Below, in pieces: positions 1 to 12,607 of a stretch of 64,000 nt of DNA. A model generated the notes under the pieces. It was not told where the DNA came from. It did no database searches and worked only from the letters and a program-made list of their open reading frames with translations. The position numbers and the translations under genes were made by a program. Origin of the DNA: Buxus sempervirens. Taxonomy: Eukaryota; Streptophyta; Magnoliopsida; Buxales; Buxaceae. Every line of letters begins with the position of its first letter. Positions within the stretch are counted from its first letter, which is position 1. The stretch spans positions 27,336,858 to 27,400,857 of the forward strand of contig OX387190.1 of the NCBI GenBank assembly GCA_947561395.2, written 5' to 3'.

Positions 1-110
1 TTCACACCGCTTTCTTAGGCTATAAACCTGAACCAGTTCCATGATGTATGAATTCAGTTTGCATATGAAATTTATCAAAATAAATAAGGTGGGAGTCTGA
101 TCTAATATAC

Positions 111-2072
111 CTCCGCATGCAACCTCTGCACATCTTGATTTAACAGCTCATTTGTTTTTTTCAGACCATCCACGATACTTTTGGGGACAGAAAGGCCTGA
201 TGTTGTAGGAACAGGTGTAGCAGAACGAGGAGGGCTAGGTTTCCTGGAAAAAGGTGACACGGTCCTCGAACTGATTCCAGATTGACCTACTGATGTAACA
301 ACTGATTTGGTTGTTTGATGCGCATCAAATGAACTAGATAAAGTGATACCTTTTAACTGTAACAATGACAGGGCTTGGGAAGGGCGAATCAGAGAGAAAG
401 AATCTGCCTTCTTCCCATGTTTGGCTGGTTTGCTATCAAGCTGCTTGATCGGATCCGGATTGGTAGGCACTGAGGAATTGGGTAATCTTATAACAGCATT
501 CTTCCTTCTGTTATTACCACCAGCTTCTGATACTTTATTTAGTTTGGCATAACAGGAATCACAAACGCGGTATTGTTTACCAGGATTAGGAGCTAGTGCA
601 GCTCTTAGAGCTTTTCTGGAACTACAAGAATGGCAGTGCACAAGTCCACAGTTATAGCAGTTGTGCCTCTTTCGAGTAAACCCAAATGCCTGTCTACAAG
701 CTGCACACTGTGACTGCTCAGCACAAGATACCCACTTGCGAATACATATAGCTGCAGTGAAGTTTGAACCACAAGCAATATATTTAACATGTCTCTCCTT
801 CAAAGATTCTACCAATGTAGGCGATTTTCGGTCTTCATTGTCTCCATGGCCCAATCTCCCATTAGCTCCCTTTCCCCATGTATAAACATCATTCCTAGAC
901 GTTAGCACTGCCACATGATATGCACCACAGGCAATGTCTTCAACAGATTCACCAAGAAGCCTATCTTTTACCAAGCAAGGTAGTTTCCCATCTGAGTGAG
1001 GATTACCAAGCTGACCATAGACAGTACTTCCCATTGTAAAAACATGTCCTGATGTGGTCAAAACAATTGTTATACTATGCCCACAAGAAATTTTGTGAAA
1101 ATTATAGTCAATGAGTGCAGACACACAAGTCGGTATTAGTTGTGGTTCCTTGTCACCATGACCAAGACGATTCCTGTCTCCATCACCCCAAGTGAACAAT
1201 TTTCCTGAGGAAACGCCAGAACTAGACTGTGACGCTATGACCTCCACAACTGCAGCAGTATGCCACACCCCGCATGAAACCGAAATTGTCTTCAACCCCA
1301 TCAGGGATTCTACTTCTCTTGGATATGCAATACTTTCTCTGTTTCCGTGGCCCAAGACACCAAATGTTCCATCACCAAATGTAAAAAGCCGCCCTGTTGA
1401 AGTTATCAAGGCAGTATGCCATGGACCACAAGTAACAGTAGTAACTTGCAGCCCCTCCAGATGACCTGAAACTCGCTTTGGTATCCAGTGACACACGTCA
1501 TTACCGTGACCAAGAAGCCCTGCTTTATGTGTGCCATCACCCCATGTATAGAGTTCACCATCCAAAGTGACAGCACAGGTATGGAACTCTCCACAGGCAA
1601 CAAAATCAACATTAGAGATGGCTAAAGATTCAACTAGACGAGGTTGAACAACATCTTCCCTAATACCATGGCCAAGCTTTCCTCCAGATTCCTCACCCCA
1701 TGTAAAAACCTCTCCCTGCCTTGTAACTAGGGCAGCATGCCTGACCCCACATGCTACATGATGAACATCCAAAACTAAATTGGATTCTAAAGGCCTAGGG
1801 AGAAGCACATCAGCTGTCATGCTCAAAGGATTAGCACTTCTATGGGGCCCAACCTTGGTAAAACTATCACATATAACCTCACCCCAGATGTACACATCAC
1901 CTAAAGCATCACAATCATCTGGTGCAGAACCACATGTGCTCACATCACTTGAAACACTAACTCGAAAAGCATCTAAAGTGGATCCTTTTGATTGCATATC
2001 TCGTTCTACATGTGATCCTTCTGGAAGCACCAAGCACTCAGAATGATAAATTTTGGGTGAAGTATTTGTGTT
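111..2072 (-). CDS. PRAF-family RCC1-repeat/FYVE protein, large central exon (gene incomplete in window)
   Basis: This is a host gene. The exon encodes about seven RCC1 repeats, recognisable by recurring blade motifs such as [24 protein letters not shown] and [20 protein letters not shown] zinc finger follows, with paired cysteines and the PRAF-type core [17 protein letters not shown], and then the start of a coiled coil ([22 protein letters not shown]). In the known PRAF/RLD family the order is PH, RCC1, FYVE, coiled coil, BRX. RCC1 domains act on small GTPases, PH and FYVE bind phosphoinositides, and RLD proteins act with LAZY proteins in auxin-transporter placement. The exon ends at a GAG|GTATAT donor (111/110), so the coiled-coil and BRX exons lie off the left edge. 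The 5' boundary is a plausible acceptor ending TTAG at 2073; the first ATG in the exon is at 1997. An in-frame TAG lies at 2073-2075, and PRAF-like codons (SSPETSVS) lie just beyond it. Family identity is near certain. Whether the gene is functional is open. Confidence 0.9.
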
Positions 2073-3701
2073 CTAACTGACAGAAGTTTCAGGAGAGCTA
2101 ATTTTGCGTGGTTGCACTCACTAAACTCTTGTTTGGACTATTTGATGTCAAGTCTCTACTGCCTGAAACAAAATAACCATGCAACTTATACATTATGACA
2201 AAATCTTCAGCTGATTTTCAACAGACCCACATTAAGATTTTAAGACAACAATATGATGCCCATGACAATAAGTGCCACATATGAGACCACCCATGGTATA
2301 GTGACATATAGTGACATCAAAATTGCAATCAAATGTGCTCCACTCATGATATAGTGATTTCAAATTGTTTTAATACTTCTACTTGAATATCCATCCCAAA
2401 CGTGCCAAAATCTTCATGAAAAGATTGTACTCCTAAAGATTATATTCCTCTTGTTATTTTTAGTTTTATCTGGCTAAAGTTTACTGTTTAAATTACAACA
2501 AAAAAGACTGCACTAGCACTAGCATGCAGAACTAGTTTGTTGGAACCAACTCCCTATAATATTGTCACTCTTTGAGAAATTTTTCATATGATTCATTTAA
2601 CAAATGGAAGCTAAAAGATATCAATATTTGCAAACAAATGGAATCAACAACTGCTAGGGGTTGACTCAAGTTCAGAAATTTTTTTCATCAGGCTCAACCC
2701 AGATAATCTATACCTTTAATTTCCAATATGCGTTGAATACCCTGACTCAAGCTACTGTTCAAAGATGTTTCTCTTGAGTATTCAAGAAAACCTTTCATTT
2801 GAGCCATAGCTTTCGTTGCCATCTACTCCGCATGCATCATTCCTTTGTTTGTTTTCACCAGATTTGGAAGCCAATGACAAGATAATTAATCTCAGCATCT
2901 TGTCTTCATGTTGGCTGTAAACCTTTTAGGCTTGCTACAAGCTAGAAAGTTTAAATGTAAAACTTTTTTATCGGAAATGAATCATCAAGAGATTGACATC
3001 ATGCTCTTAATAAACAAAAATTCAAGTGTTAAACTCCAGAGGATATTTTCATTATATATTCTGCTAATAACGAATTTTAAAATCTAACTAGTTTTCATGT
3101 CAGTCATGAATAATCTATGCAATTGTTTATGCTAGCAGTGAAATATCTCCCAAACATTTTAATGCAGCTTTCTCACCTCCCACCACCATTCATGTATAAC
3201 TTAATGACCGAATACTTTCCAAAAGGTCCTTTCCATGTCAAACCCCCGAGATAAAAAACTGCATGTTACTCTCAACTGAATTGTGATATACAAGGGGGCC
3301 AAAAACAAGAACCCTTCATGACAGAGACGTCTTTCTTCGCATTAGGTTTATTGCTTCATAGTTCTTCTCTAATACAGGTGAACAGCGACCCAAATGCGCT
3401 AGGAAATTATACAGAAAAGTATTATTATGTTACCATATCAGTTCAATGTTTCATGTGATGATTCAAACTCCCCCATTCAAGTCCATGAGACCATTCGATC
3501 ACTTTAGCAATTGAACCAAAAACTGTTCCGCTTAAGTTTCAGATTTCTCCCATTTGCTACTTACGCAAGTTAAGCTCAAGTAATAAAATCACACAGAAAA
3601 AGTTTAAAAATGAAACAGAGCACTGGAATTAAAGAATATTAACTAAAAAAGAATCCATTTTTGCCCAAATTTGAGCCCGAGAACGAATCATGAAACACAC
3701 C
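2073..3701 (-). other. Intron region of the PRAF-family gene; expected PH-domain exons not seen
   Basis: This 1.6-kb stretch separates exon 1 from the RCC1 exon. PRAF genes normally carry exons for a PH domain here, with hallmarks such as KKGAQLLKYGRKGKPKF and EVWIAGLKALIS. Reading the minus strand I found none of these. The only coding-like remnant is SSPETSVS at about 2076-2099, next to the RCC1 exon and followed by an in-frame stop. The rest is AT-rich and intron-like. Confidence 0.5.
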
Positions 3702-3749
3702 TGATTGACATCTCGGTCGGTATTGCCGCAACTAACAAGGTCTGCCATT
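3702..3749 (-). CDS. PRAF-family gene, first coding exon
   Basis: Read on the minus strand, 3749 to 3702 encodes MADLVSCGNTDRDVNQ followed at once by a GT donor (CAG|GTGTGT). This matches the conserved N-terminus of PRAF proteins, whose first coding exon is short and precedes the PH-domain exons. It ends in phase 0 and could splice in frame to the RCC1 exon at 2072, which also starts in phase 0. The exon is too short to be found by ORF length; I recognised it by family similarity and position. Confidence 0.8.
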
Positions 3750-4757
3750 CCGTGTGAGAGACTTTCCGAAACACCACCCACATCGATCGTTCAACAGCTC
3801 CAATCATCATAGATGACAGAATTGACCAAGAGCATCAATTTCAGAGTGGAAGAGAACCTTCGGTTCTCCCAAAAATAATCAAATTAATAAATATGAAAAC
3901 TAAAAACTCTCTTAATCTCCAGAACTGTCCAGCTTCCAGATCTGTAAACCTCCTTTAAAATCAAAACTCATATCCAGGGAGCGAAACCCTCGAAACTCCA
4001 TCAAAATCGAAGCCCTCGAGAGTCGTTCTCTTTACTAAAATCATTTTTCTCATTCCTTGCGTGCAGATGAACAGTAGTAAGAACCAAGGAGAGCTAAAAC
4101 GGAAAAGTACTGTTTGAACCGTAACAACCGTATTGAGCAAGCACAGGAGTTAAAACAAATTGGTTTCACTGAAGACAAGCGGTTTTCTGATAGGAAATCC
4201 GCCGAGAACCGGAGGTCCTGTCGTCGGAAAACCGAGGGCAGTAACCGGAGACAAAGGTGAGAAAACGCTTGACCGGAGAAAAACTCTGACGGAGAGAGAA
4301 TGGAATTTAACTTCGCTGTGGCGTCCGTCCAAGCAAGTAACAGTCAAATAAAAGAGACGTGTCCAATCAAAAGATGAGAAACGTGGAACGGAATCGCCTG
4401 ACGGCCTTTGAAGGAAAGAAAGGACAATTCTTACGGATTAGTTTTCATCACGATGAATTATACAAACCTCTCCCTTGGGACTTGCTAGAATAACAAGAAA
4501 GAACTTTTGTTTTGCTTAATAAGTATACTTATTACCTAAAAAGGTGATAGATTTAAACTATTTCCTTAAAATTTGTAATTTAAGATATTGTTATTTTTAT
4601 TTATTTTTTTATGAATTTTAACATTTTTCTTTATTATCCACTAAACGTTATTGAATTTTCCATCCTATAGTCTTAAACTAATTGTGCTCAATCACAAATA
4701 GTGCGTATATGACATAAGATTAAGATTGTTAGATTGATATCAACTAGCAGGGTACAC
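3750..4757. other. Upstream region of the PRAF-family gene
   Basis: This region holds the 5' leader and promoter of the minus-strand PRAF gene. It is moderately GC-rich to about 4400 and AT-rich after that. I see no clear TATA box and no second gene. Two opposed ORFs of about 60 codons at 4150-4351 show no family resemblance and are taken as chance. Confidence 0.4.
4750..4757. repeat. 8-bp target site duplication (left) of the hAT element
   Basis: GGGTACAC directly precedes the element and is repeated exactly at 5529-5536. Confidence 0.85.
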
Positions 4758-5528
4758 TAGGGCTATAAATGGATCAGATCATGACCTGTTTACCATTCAT
4801 TTTCGATTAAAAAAATCGGATTTTTAACCGATTAAATGATATGTCGGATCGGATCCGGATCCGAAAATTGGATCCGTTTATAATCGGAATCGGATTCGGA
4901 TCAAGGCAATATCCGTCCGATTAAATATGTATAATATGTTTGTAAATTATATAACTTGTTGAGGATAACTAAGTAATTTTATCCTCTTGTATAAAAGCAA
5001 CATTTGCCCTAAACTCTCAACACTCTCTTGCGCCTCTCTTGTCTTCTTCTCAATCTCACCTTGACAGTCAACACCTCTCTCTCGTCTTCACTCTCTCAAC
5101 TCTCTCGCGTCTTCCTCTCACCTTTCTCTCGTCTTCCTCTCGTGTTGAGAGCTGGGAGCACATCTTGAATAATGAAGAAGGGAGAGCTGGGAGCACATCC
5201 TTAAATCCAACTACGATTCATTGTGTAGAGTATTGAGTTCTCCATGGAAGGCTGCTGAATTGAAAGCCCCAGAAGGATTTCTAGGTGGGTTTGCTGTTGG
5301 TTTTTTTGGTTTCTCTATTCTGTACAAGTAATGAGAGTGTACAAATAACGTATGAGATTGTTTATCGGATACGAATACGGATTTAATATTCTTTATCGGA
5401 TTCGGACTTGGAAGGACATTTGAAATATCCGTTGAATACTTAAACGAATACGGATATCCTATATCTTAAATGGATTCGAATTTGGATTCAGAGAGATCCG
5501 CTTCGTATTCGCTTCGTTTGTAGTCCAA
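4758..5528. mobile_element. Non-autonomous hAT-family DNA transposon
   Basis: The 771-bp element is flanked by an exact 8-bp target duplication, GGGTACAC, at 4750-4757 and 5529-5536, the length typical of hAT insertions. Its ends form an imperfect terminal inverted repeat: TAGGGCTATAAATGGA on the left and TTGGACTACAAACGAA on the complement of the right end (11 of 16 match). Subterminal runs of GATCGGATCCGGAT-like motifs on the left, and GGATACGAATACGGAT-like motifs on the right, are typical of plant hAT ends. The interior keeps a TATA box (GTATAAAAG at about 4989) and a CT-rich leader-like tract, but no transposase domain. It is probably an internal-deletion derivative of an autonomous element. 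Confidence 0.85.
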
Positions 5529-5536
5529 GGGTACAC
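5529..5536. repeat. 8-bp target site duplication (right) of the hAT element
   Basis: GGGTACAC directly follows the element and is identical to 4750-4757. Confidence 0.85.
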
Positions 5537-5693
5537 ATGAAATACTGCACGTAAATAAAATGTTTGGACATGTAAGGAATACCAAAATTGTTGAAGGGTA
5601 TTTTTCGAAAGTGAAAAATAGAAAAATGGTTTAGGCAGTGTAAGAGATAAGAAATTATTAAACCTAAATATAAAAGATAAAATGACATTGTGG

Positions 5694-5729
5694 AACACCG
5701 TTCCTACTAAAAGCTCAAGCTGATAGTAG
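5694..5729 (+). repeat. Dispersed repeat, copy 1 (inverted relative to 35644-35679)
   Basis: A 36-bp block containing AAAAGCTCAAGCTGATAGTA occurs here and, as an exact reverse complement, at 35644-35679. Weaker similarity continues for about 30 bp into the AT-rich flank (TTTAATTATATTCCT here). This looks like a fragment of a dispersed plant repeat. I do not assign a family. Confidence 0.7.
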
Positions 5730-6244
5730 AGGTGAACTTTATATATTTAATTATATTCCTAACAATTAGAAGGTTATTGTCAGAAAAAAAAGACATGTTT
5801 TTATCAATTTTCCCAAGCCCATATTCTCTTTATATACAATATAGATTAGGAATTTTTTTGGTTGAGTTAAAATTTAATATATTGACAAAGCATAATCATT
5901 CTGCCTTGTGTTTGGTTAATGAAGGATAAGAATAATCTATCTATACTGTTGCATAGGAAACCTAGGACATTTCAGGATTTACTTCCCAAAGCTAGAGATT
6001 CTCGATTGAAATTTACTGCCCAAAGAGCTTCTCCCTTTTTTTTCTATATTAACTTCTATATCTGAATTAATAACTTGCAAGCTGCTAATAATACTTAAAC
6101 ACAAAGTTTCCTTTAGAAAATGTGGGCACAATTTCAACAAGATAATATAATAATGTTGTTGTACAGTTTGGACTAAATAAATCTTGCTTTCACATTTCAA
6201 CATAAGGCAAGAACCATGTTACGTGAGTACAAAACAAAATGTTG
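5730..6244. other. AT-rich intergenic DNA, no gene seen
   Basis: This is low-GC sequence between the dispersed repeat and the copia element. No ORF here has a recognisable family. Confidence 0.6.
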
Positions 6245-6249
6245 CATCC

Positions 6250-6465
6250 TGTTAAAGCACCAAATACATCATGTGCTTAGGAATTTTCTCAAACAACATC
6301 ATCCCAAATCTTCTAGATATCTCTATTTCTAGATATTTCCGTAGTTTGTTGTAACTGTTTCTGTTTCATAACAGACACACATTCTTGTAACAATCTCTCT
6401 ATATAAAGAGAATCTTCTTTGTAAGAAACATAGCTTAGAATAATGAACATTCATTGGTTTTAGCA
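6250..6465 (+). repeat. 5' LTR of the copia element
   Basis: The 216-bp LTR starts TGTTAAAGCACC and ends GGTTTTAGCA, and contains a TATATAAAG TATA box near 6412. It matches the 3' LTR pieces at 30389-30409 and 31557-31764. Confidence 0.92.
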
Positions 6466-6477
6466 TGGTATCAGAGC
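6466..6477 (+). other. Primer binding site of the copia element (initiator Met tRNA type)
   Basis: TGGTATCAGAGC follows directly after the 5' LTR. This is the standard plant copia primer site, complementary to the 3' end of initiator methionine tRNA. Confidence 0.93.
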
Positions 6478-7553
6478 TTAGTAGGACTCATCGTCCATTA
6501 TGATTGAACCATCTTCTTCCACCACTTCTTCTTCTGCCTCTCCCACCCTACCCTTACCTAACTTTTTAACTTTTTTCACATCTAATCAGTAAAGCTTACA
6601 CCAGAAAATTTTCTCTTATGGAAGGCTCAAATTGTTCCATATTTGAAAGGACAAAGATTGTTCAAGTTTATAGATGGCTCCTCTCCTACTCCTCCATCAA
6701 CCCTTTTGGATCTCTCTCTCAATTCTGCATATGATCTCTGGCTTCAACAGGACCAACTCGTCATGCCAACCATCATCTCCTCCTTGTCTGAGTCGATTAT
6801 TGCTTAAGTAATTGGTTGCAAAACTGCTTGAGAGGTTTGGATATCACTAGAAACAGCTTCTGCATCATCTTCTCAGGCACGACTGGTTCAGATCCAACTA
6901 CAACTTGCTTCTCTTCACAAAGGAATTGATGATATTGCCACTTATTTTCATCATGCCAAGCTTCTCGCAGATACAATGGCCGCTGCTGGACAACCTCTCT
7001 CCTCTTCTGATTTCATTCCTTATTTGCTTGCTGGTCTTGGTCCTAAATATGATCCTTTGGTATCTTCTGTCACTACAAGATTAGATCCAATTTCTCCTAA
7101 TGAACTCTTGGGACATCTACTCTCACATGAAGCACGTTTGCATTGTCATGCTCATAATAGATCGCTTGATTTCTTTGCTAATTTTTCTGCTCGTTCTTTC
7201 TCTGGACGTGGTCACAATAACAGAGGAAGGTTTTCTTTATGCCGTGGAGGACGTGGTCGTTGTATATTTCCTAACAGAAGTCGTGGTTATTCTTCTTCAA
7301 GCGCTCAGCTTACTGCTTCTTCTTTTTCAAATGATACTCATCTTGTTTGTCAAGTGTGCAATAGGACTGGACACACCGCAATTACTTGTGTATACTGTTT
7401 TGATCTAGCATATGCTTCCCCAATTCATGCTTTAGCGCACTATAGCTCTTCAATTCCCTTTGATGCCTCTTGGTATCCGAATACTGCGACAACAAAACAC
7501 ATCACTAATGATATTGCTACCTTGAATTTGAACTCATCTGAGTATCGTGGTTC

Positions 7554-8925
7554 TGTAGACACCCCAAATTGCACTACAAGATGAGAAAATAAAGAAAAAT
7601 ATTTAATTGGATTTGAAACAGGTCAAAAAAAGGGTGGGAAATTGGTCAAACTTGTTTTGTCTGCATTTAGTATGCAGACGAGCCGTGTCCGCATTTGATT
7701 TGCGGACATTAGGTGACCGCATTTAGTATGCGGACAAGGCGTGTCCGCAAATCAAATGAGGACATGCGTAGTTAGGGCGTTTTCGTAAAAATTCTTTCTC
7801 TAAGCCTTGTTACTATTTTTTTCCTCTCTCTTGTTTAGATTGTATGATGATTTATTGATGAAATATGGAGGAATACTATAGATCTATGCTACTCATAGCA
7901 TTAGATCTCATTTTCCTCCTATATTTTGATTTTTCACATTGTTTTCTCCTTTTTTTATGTTTTTTTTGTGTTTTTAATCGTTTAGGCTAAGATCTTAGAT
8001 TTGCCATTGTCAATATGGTAGATCTGGAATCAGAAGTCTTAAAATAACTTCTAGGGTTTCATGAGGAGATTTTTGAGTTATTTTTGATTTTTGGGAGAGG
8101 ACCCTATGGTCTAAACTCTCCATTTTGGATGTTTTTCATCAATGTGGGTGAATCTGGTTCAAATCTCTTAATCAATGAGAAACCTGGACTAGATCTGTAC
8201 CCTAGATGGTTTTGATTCCTCCTTCAACTGTTCAAATTGATTTTTTGGTTTATTTTCAGTTTTGAGAGAAGACGCTATGGTCTAAACTCTCCCCTTTTGA
8301 TGTTTTTCATCAACATGGGTGTATTTGGCCTAGATTTATTAATTAATGAGATATCTGGGCTAGATCTGTACCCTAGATTGTTCAAGTTTAATCTTATAAT
8401 ATTTTGTAAAAATAATTTTTTATTATTATTATGTGATTCATGGATTTCAAAGATTTAACTTAGAGCTAGATTTTGAAGTTTTTACTTTGGATTTGTTTTC
8501 TTTATTTTGATTTTAGTCAATCATGAAGCCCAAGAATTGGTATATTCATAAGAAGGACCTAGAATTAATTGGATCATTCATATGGAAAAAGCCATATATT
8601 TTTTATACTTTTTCTTTTACTTTTGATTTGATTTTTAGCAAGCCTTTTTTAAAACATGAACAATACTTGGCAACCACCTTGTGTGGATGAACAGGAGTGC
8701 CTAACACCTTTCCCTATTCATAACTTAATCTCCTTACCCATCTCTGGTTTATTTTTTAATTAGAGTTATTTTTACCCTAATTTTTTTTATTATTATTTAT
8801 TTATTTTGATTATTTTAGTGTCCATTCACACCTAAAAAGGAATGGTGGCGACTCTGTGTTTTTTTATTGAGCCCGTGTGATGATAAAGGAAAGTCATTGA
8901 ATTGATTTTTTCCCTATGTCTTACA
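7554..8925 (+). mobile_element. Solo LTR, Ty3/gypsy Tat-type, inserted in copia gag
   Basis: The 1372-bp LTR starts TGTAGACACCCC and ends GTCTTACA, with target duplication GGTTC at 7549-7553 and 8926-8930. It shares with the other Tat-type LTRs of the window the tail module containing AATGGTGGCGACTCT (8841-8855) and the ACCACCTTGTG...CCTTACCCATCTCTGG block. A short palindrome array of GTCCGCA...TGCGGAC type lies at about 7664-7768. I saw no TATA box of the type found in the other LTRs. Confidence 0.88.
7664..7768. repeat. Palindrome array, GTCCGCA/TGCGGAC type
   Basis: Successive short inverted repeats such as GTCCGCATTTGATTTGCGGA are separated by about ten bases, near the 5' end of the solo LTR. 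Confidence 0.8.
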
Positions 8926-11900
8926 GGTTCAGATCATCTTCATGTTAGAAATGGTGACTCAATACCCATAACTCACACTGGTATAACTTCCATCTCAAAT
9001 TTTCTATTATCCAAGTTACTTTGTGTTCCTACATTTATTAAAAATCTTCTCTCAGTAAGACAATTTTGTGAAAATAATAATGTCTTCTTTGAATTCTTCT
9101 CCGATTGATTTTGTGTCAAGGATTGCAAATCGAAGAACCTTCTTCTTCAAGGGACTACAAGTAATGGTCTATACAATTTCTCTCCAACTTCTTTCAAGCC
9201 AACACTGCCTCTCTTGCATTGTGGCACTCACGACTTGGACATACAGCATTTCAAGCGGTTCGGTCCATCCTTCATCACCATGGGTTACCATATGATCCAC
9301 ATGCTTCTCCATCTTTTTGCAATGCTTGTGCCCAAGCAAAGCATCATCGTTCTCCTGCTCATCATCGTTCAAGCAAATCCTTGGCATCATTTACTCTTCT
9401 TTTCAGTGATCTTTGGGGTCCATCCCCATATATATCTATTAATGGGTTCAAGTTTTACATTTCATTTGTTGATGATTACTCACGCTACACTTGGATTTTC
9501 CCTTTAAAGTCTAAATCATATGCTTCGCCCACTTTTATTAATTTTAAATCTCTTGTTGAGTTGCAATATAATACTAAAATCAAGCAACTTCAAACTGACT
9601 AGGGGTAAGAATTCAGGTCTTTCACTGATTTTCTCTCAAAATCTGGTATTGTTCATAGACGAACATGTCCCCATGCTCATACTCAGAATGGTATTGTTGA
9701 GTGCAAGCACCGGCACATTGTTGACTCCGTTCTTGCTCTTCTTGATCATGCAGGGGCCCCATTATCATTCTGGTCTTTTGCATTTCAGCATGCTGTCGGT
9801 TTAATCAACCTTCTCCCATCTCCATCTCTCAACTCACAGTCACATTTTTCTCTTCTACATAACAAAGATCTTGATTATCAAGCTTTAAAAGTATTTGGGT
9901 CAGTATGTTGGCCTCTCACTCGCCCCTTTCAAGCCCACAAGTTTAATTTCCATCAGTGAGATGTGATTACTTGGGCTTAATCCCACATCATTCGGGTTTG
10001 GTCTGCTATCATATTCCTACAAAATGTTTTTACATATCAAAAGACCTTAAACACAATGAGGCTCATTTTCCTTTTCTTCACATGTCAAAGCCTACCCCAA
10101 CTTCTAAGCCCACTCACACCTTACTACCCAACTTAAGCCCACAGTCATTCTCTACACCCATCATTAGCCCATCCACTTTTCATTCATCTTCACCCAACTT
10201 AAACCCCATGTCATCCACTTCTTCAAAGTCAATTCTGGGTTCAGTTCCATCTTCAACAACCCAGATGTCTTCTTCTTCACCAACACCACCTCTACCATCT
10301 CCACCTTCTGATCATATTGTTACACGTTCCCACACTAATTCTCTTAGGCATCGTCACTTCACTGATGGAATAGTTCTTTGGCTCCCACCCAAAGCAAATT
10401 TTTTTGCTACATCCTCTGTTCCTGAGTCACCAACTTGTGTCACTATTGCTCAAAAATTTCCAAAATGGAGAGCAGCAATGAATAAGGAATTCAGTGCCTT
10501 ATTGACCAATAAAACTTGGTCTCTTGTGCTTGCTTCCGAAGCACAGAATCTTTAAGACCAAATTTATTGCAAACGGTCAAATTGAACGAAGGAAAGCACG
10601 TTTGGTTGCACGCAGATTTCTCCAACAGCATGGCATTGATTACAATCAAACGTTTAGTCCCGTTGTTAAAGCAACTACTATTAGATTGGTTCTTACCATT
10701 GCTGTCACAAGAGGATGGCCTATCCAACAATTTGATGTGCAAAATGCATTCCTTCACGATCCTCTCACAGAGACTGTCTACATGAATCAGTCGCCTGGAT
10801 TCATTCAGCCACAGTATCCCCATCATGTATGCAAGTTTCATAAAGCAATTTACGGGTTTAAACAGTCACCACGAGCATGGTATTATCGCTTAAGCATGAA
10901 GCTTGTTGATCTTGGATTCCATATATCTACAACAGATTACTCGCTTTTTATTCATCATTCTAAGGGTACTATGCTATATGTTCTAGTCTATGTGGATGAT
11001 CTTCTTGTGACCGAGACTTCGTGTAACAACCTAGAATTTTCGTAAGGATAGTTTCATCCTTTTCTAATTATTTTGAGTGACTAAATTATTAATTAAATAA
11101 GTTACTAGTTTTAAAAATTTAATGGAATATAATTTAGATTTAATTTGGATTTAAATAACATTTTTATAGCTTATTAAATAGAAAAAAGGGGTTTTCTAGT
11201 TATTATGCTTAATTAAGGGGCTTAATTCATGTAATACTATGAGAAATAGGATGAGTAGGCGTAATTTAAAAATAGGGAATAAATATAATACGAAAATTAG
11301 AATAATTCTAATTTTACATGTTAAAAAAAATAAAGTATTAATTTAAAGTGGGATTAGTAAACCCTATTAACTAGATATAAATAGGATCTGTGAAATTAGA
11401 AGGATGGAAAAACCTTAGAAATGAAGGCTTTGACGGCTAGGACATTAAGTTTAGATTTGGGAAGCTACAAGAGAAGGCTATGGAGATTTGACAAGATGGA
11501 TTCACAACGATTGAGGTAGGTGGATCTATAGTCCTTTTCCAACGAAAATTTCAGGCTGTAGAATAAAATATTCAAAACATGACTTTGTTCACATCTTTAC
11601 TTCGTGTTGATACTTACATCATGAGATTTGATTGATTGAAATTTTATTACTGTTTTCTATTTCTCTGTCACTTATAGAGATGGTGATTGAAGACGTATTA
11701 ATTCTGAAATAGGTTGCAGTTTTGATCAGGGAGCAGGGCATGCATACTTGGGGTTCGACTGTTACCGTTCTCAGATTTGATTCTTCTCTAACGTGATATT
11801 AGAAATAAGTTGCAGTTTTAATCAGTGAAGGCTTTGGGTGAAAACTGAAATATCACAAGTGAAAGGGAGAGATCCACTGGGCTTTTTGTAGACACCTCAA

Positions 11901-12466
11901 AATTGCATGATTTGTGATAAATCTTAAAGGAGAGAAATATTTTATTGGAATTTTCAACTCTTTGCATTGGGTTTGAGATACTTAACCCATTTGAATCCAA
12001 AACCATAAAGGAAAAGGCCCGAATTCAGTCTTTTGTGCAAAGTCAAACTTTTTCCGGTTGAATTTTGTTGACTTTTGACCCCAGAAAATGAAATATTTTT
12101 TAAAGCCAGATTTCAAGATAATTTTTCCCGATAATCAGGTTTTTAGCCATGTTATTGTATAAAAGAATTTTTTGAGATTTTAAATCTTGACGAATACCTT
12201 GGTTTTAACATGTTGAATCTTTTTACCGGACCTGAAAAATCGGAATTTTGCCTAGAACTAGAAAGTTGACTTTTTATTCACTTGGAATTTGGGTCTGGAA
12301 CTATTTTTAATGGATTCAAATGTCGGGGGGGGGGGGGTGTTTGCTTATTTACATGTAATATCTTAAGTAAATGGAGATTAAAAAATACGATGACATTTAC
12401 TTAAACGATATTACATGTAAATAAGTATTGCCTGTGTTAAAATTCGGATAAAAGCCATTTTTTTTA

Positions 12467-12607
12467 TATCCGACAGATAATGTCGGATACAAAACATCTT
12501 CTTTGTATCCGATGGAACATGCCTGATACAAGCAGACCTCAGTGTATCCGGCATCATAGGACGAATACATTAAGGCACTTGTGTATCCGGCCTGATATGT
12601 CGGATAT
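12467..12607. repeat. Palindrome array, TATCCGG/CCGGATA type, in solo LTR
   Basis: Four to five short inverted repeats are visible, for example TATCCGACAGATAATGTCGG and TATCCGGCCTGATATGTCGG, some of them decayed. The array is upstream of the LTR TATA box. Confidence 0.8.

Larger units (their letters stand above)
6499..11021 (+). pseudogene. Copia gag, integrase and reverse transcriptase region (fossil, interrupted by a solo LTR)
   Basis: In order, the plus strand shows a gag region with an RGRG-rich stretch and a CQVCNRTGHTAITC-type zinc knuckle (about 7340-7395). The solo LTR at 7554-8925 interrupts it. After the insert come integrase-like sequence (WHSRLGHTAF at about 9222, then SDLWGPSP and FVDDYSRYTW) and reverse transcriptase (ARLVARRFLQQHGIDYNQTF, QFDVQNAFLH, YVDDLLV near 10992). 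The last motif lies next to the 11022 insertion. The region is a fossil with many breaks. Confidence 0.88.

Noticed and set aside
2073-3701. PH-domain exons of the PRAF gene
   Set aside because: I searched the minus strand for conserved PH-region phrases and found none.
12467-12607. Palindrome arrays as CRISPR-like arrays
   Set aside because: The units are short inverted repeats with tiny gaps and variable sequence in plant LTRs, with no constant repeat and spacer pattern and no cas genes.
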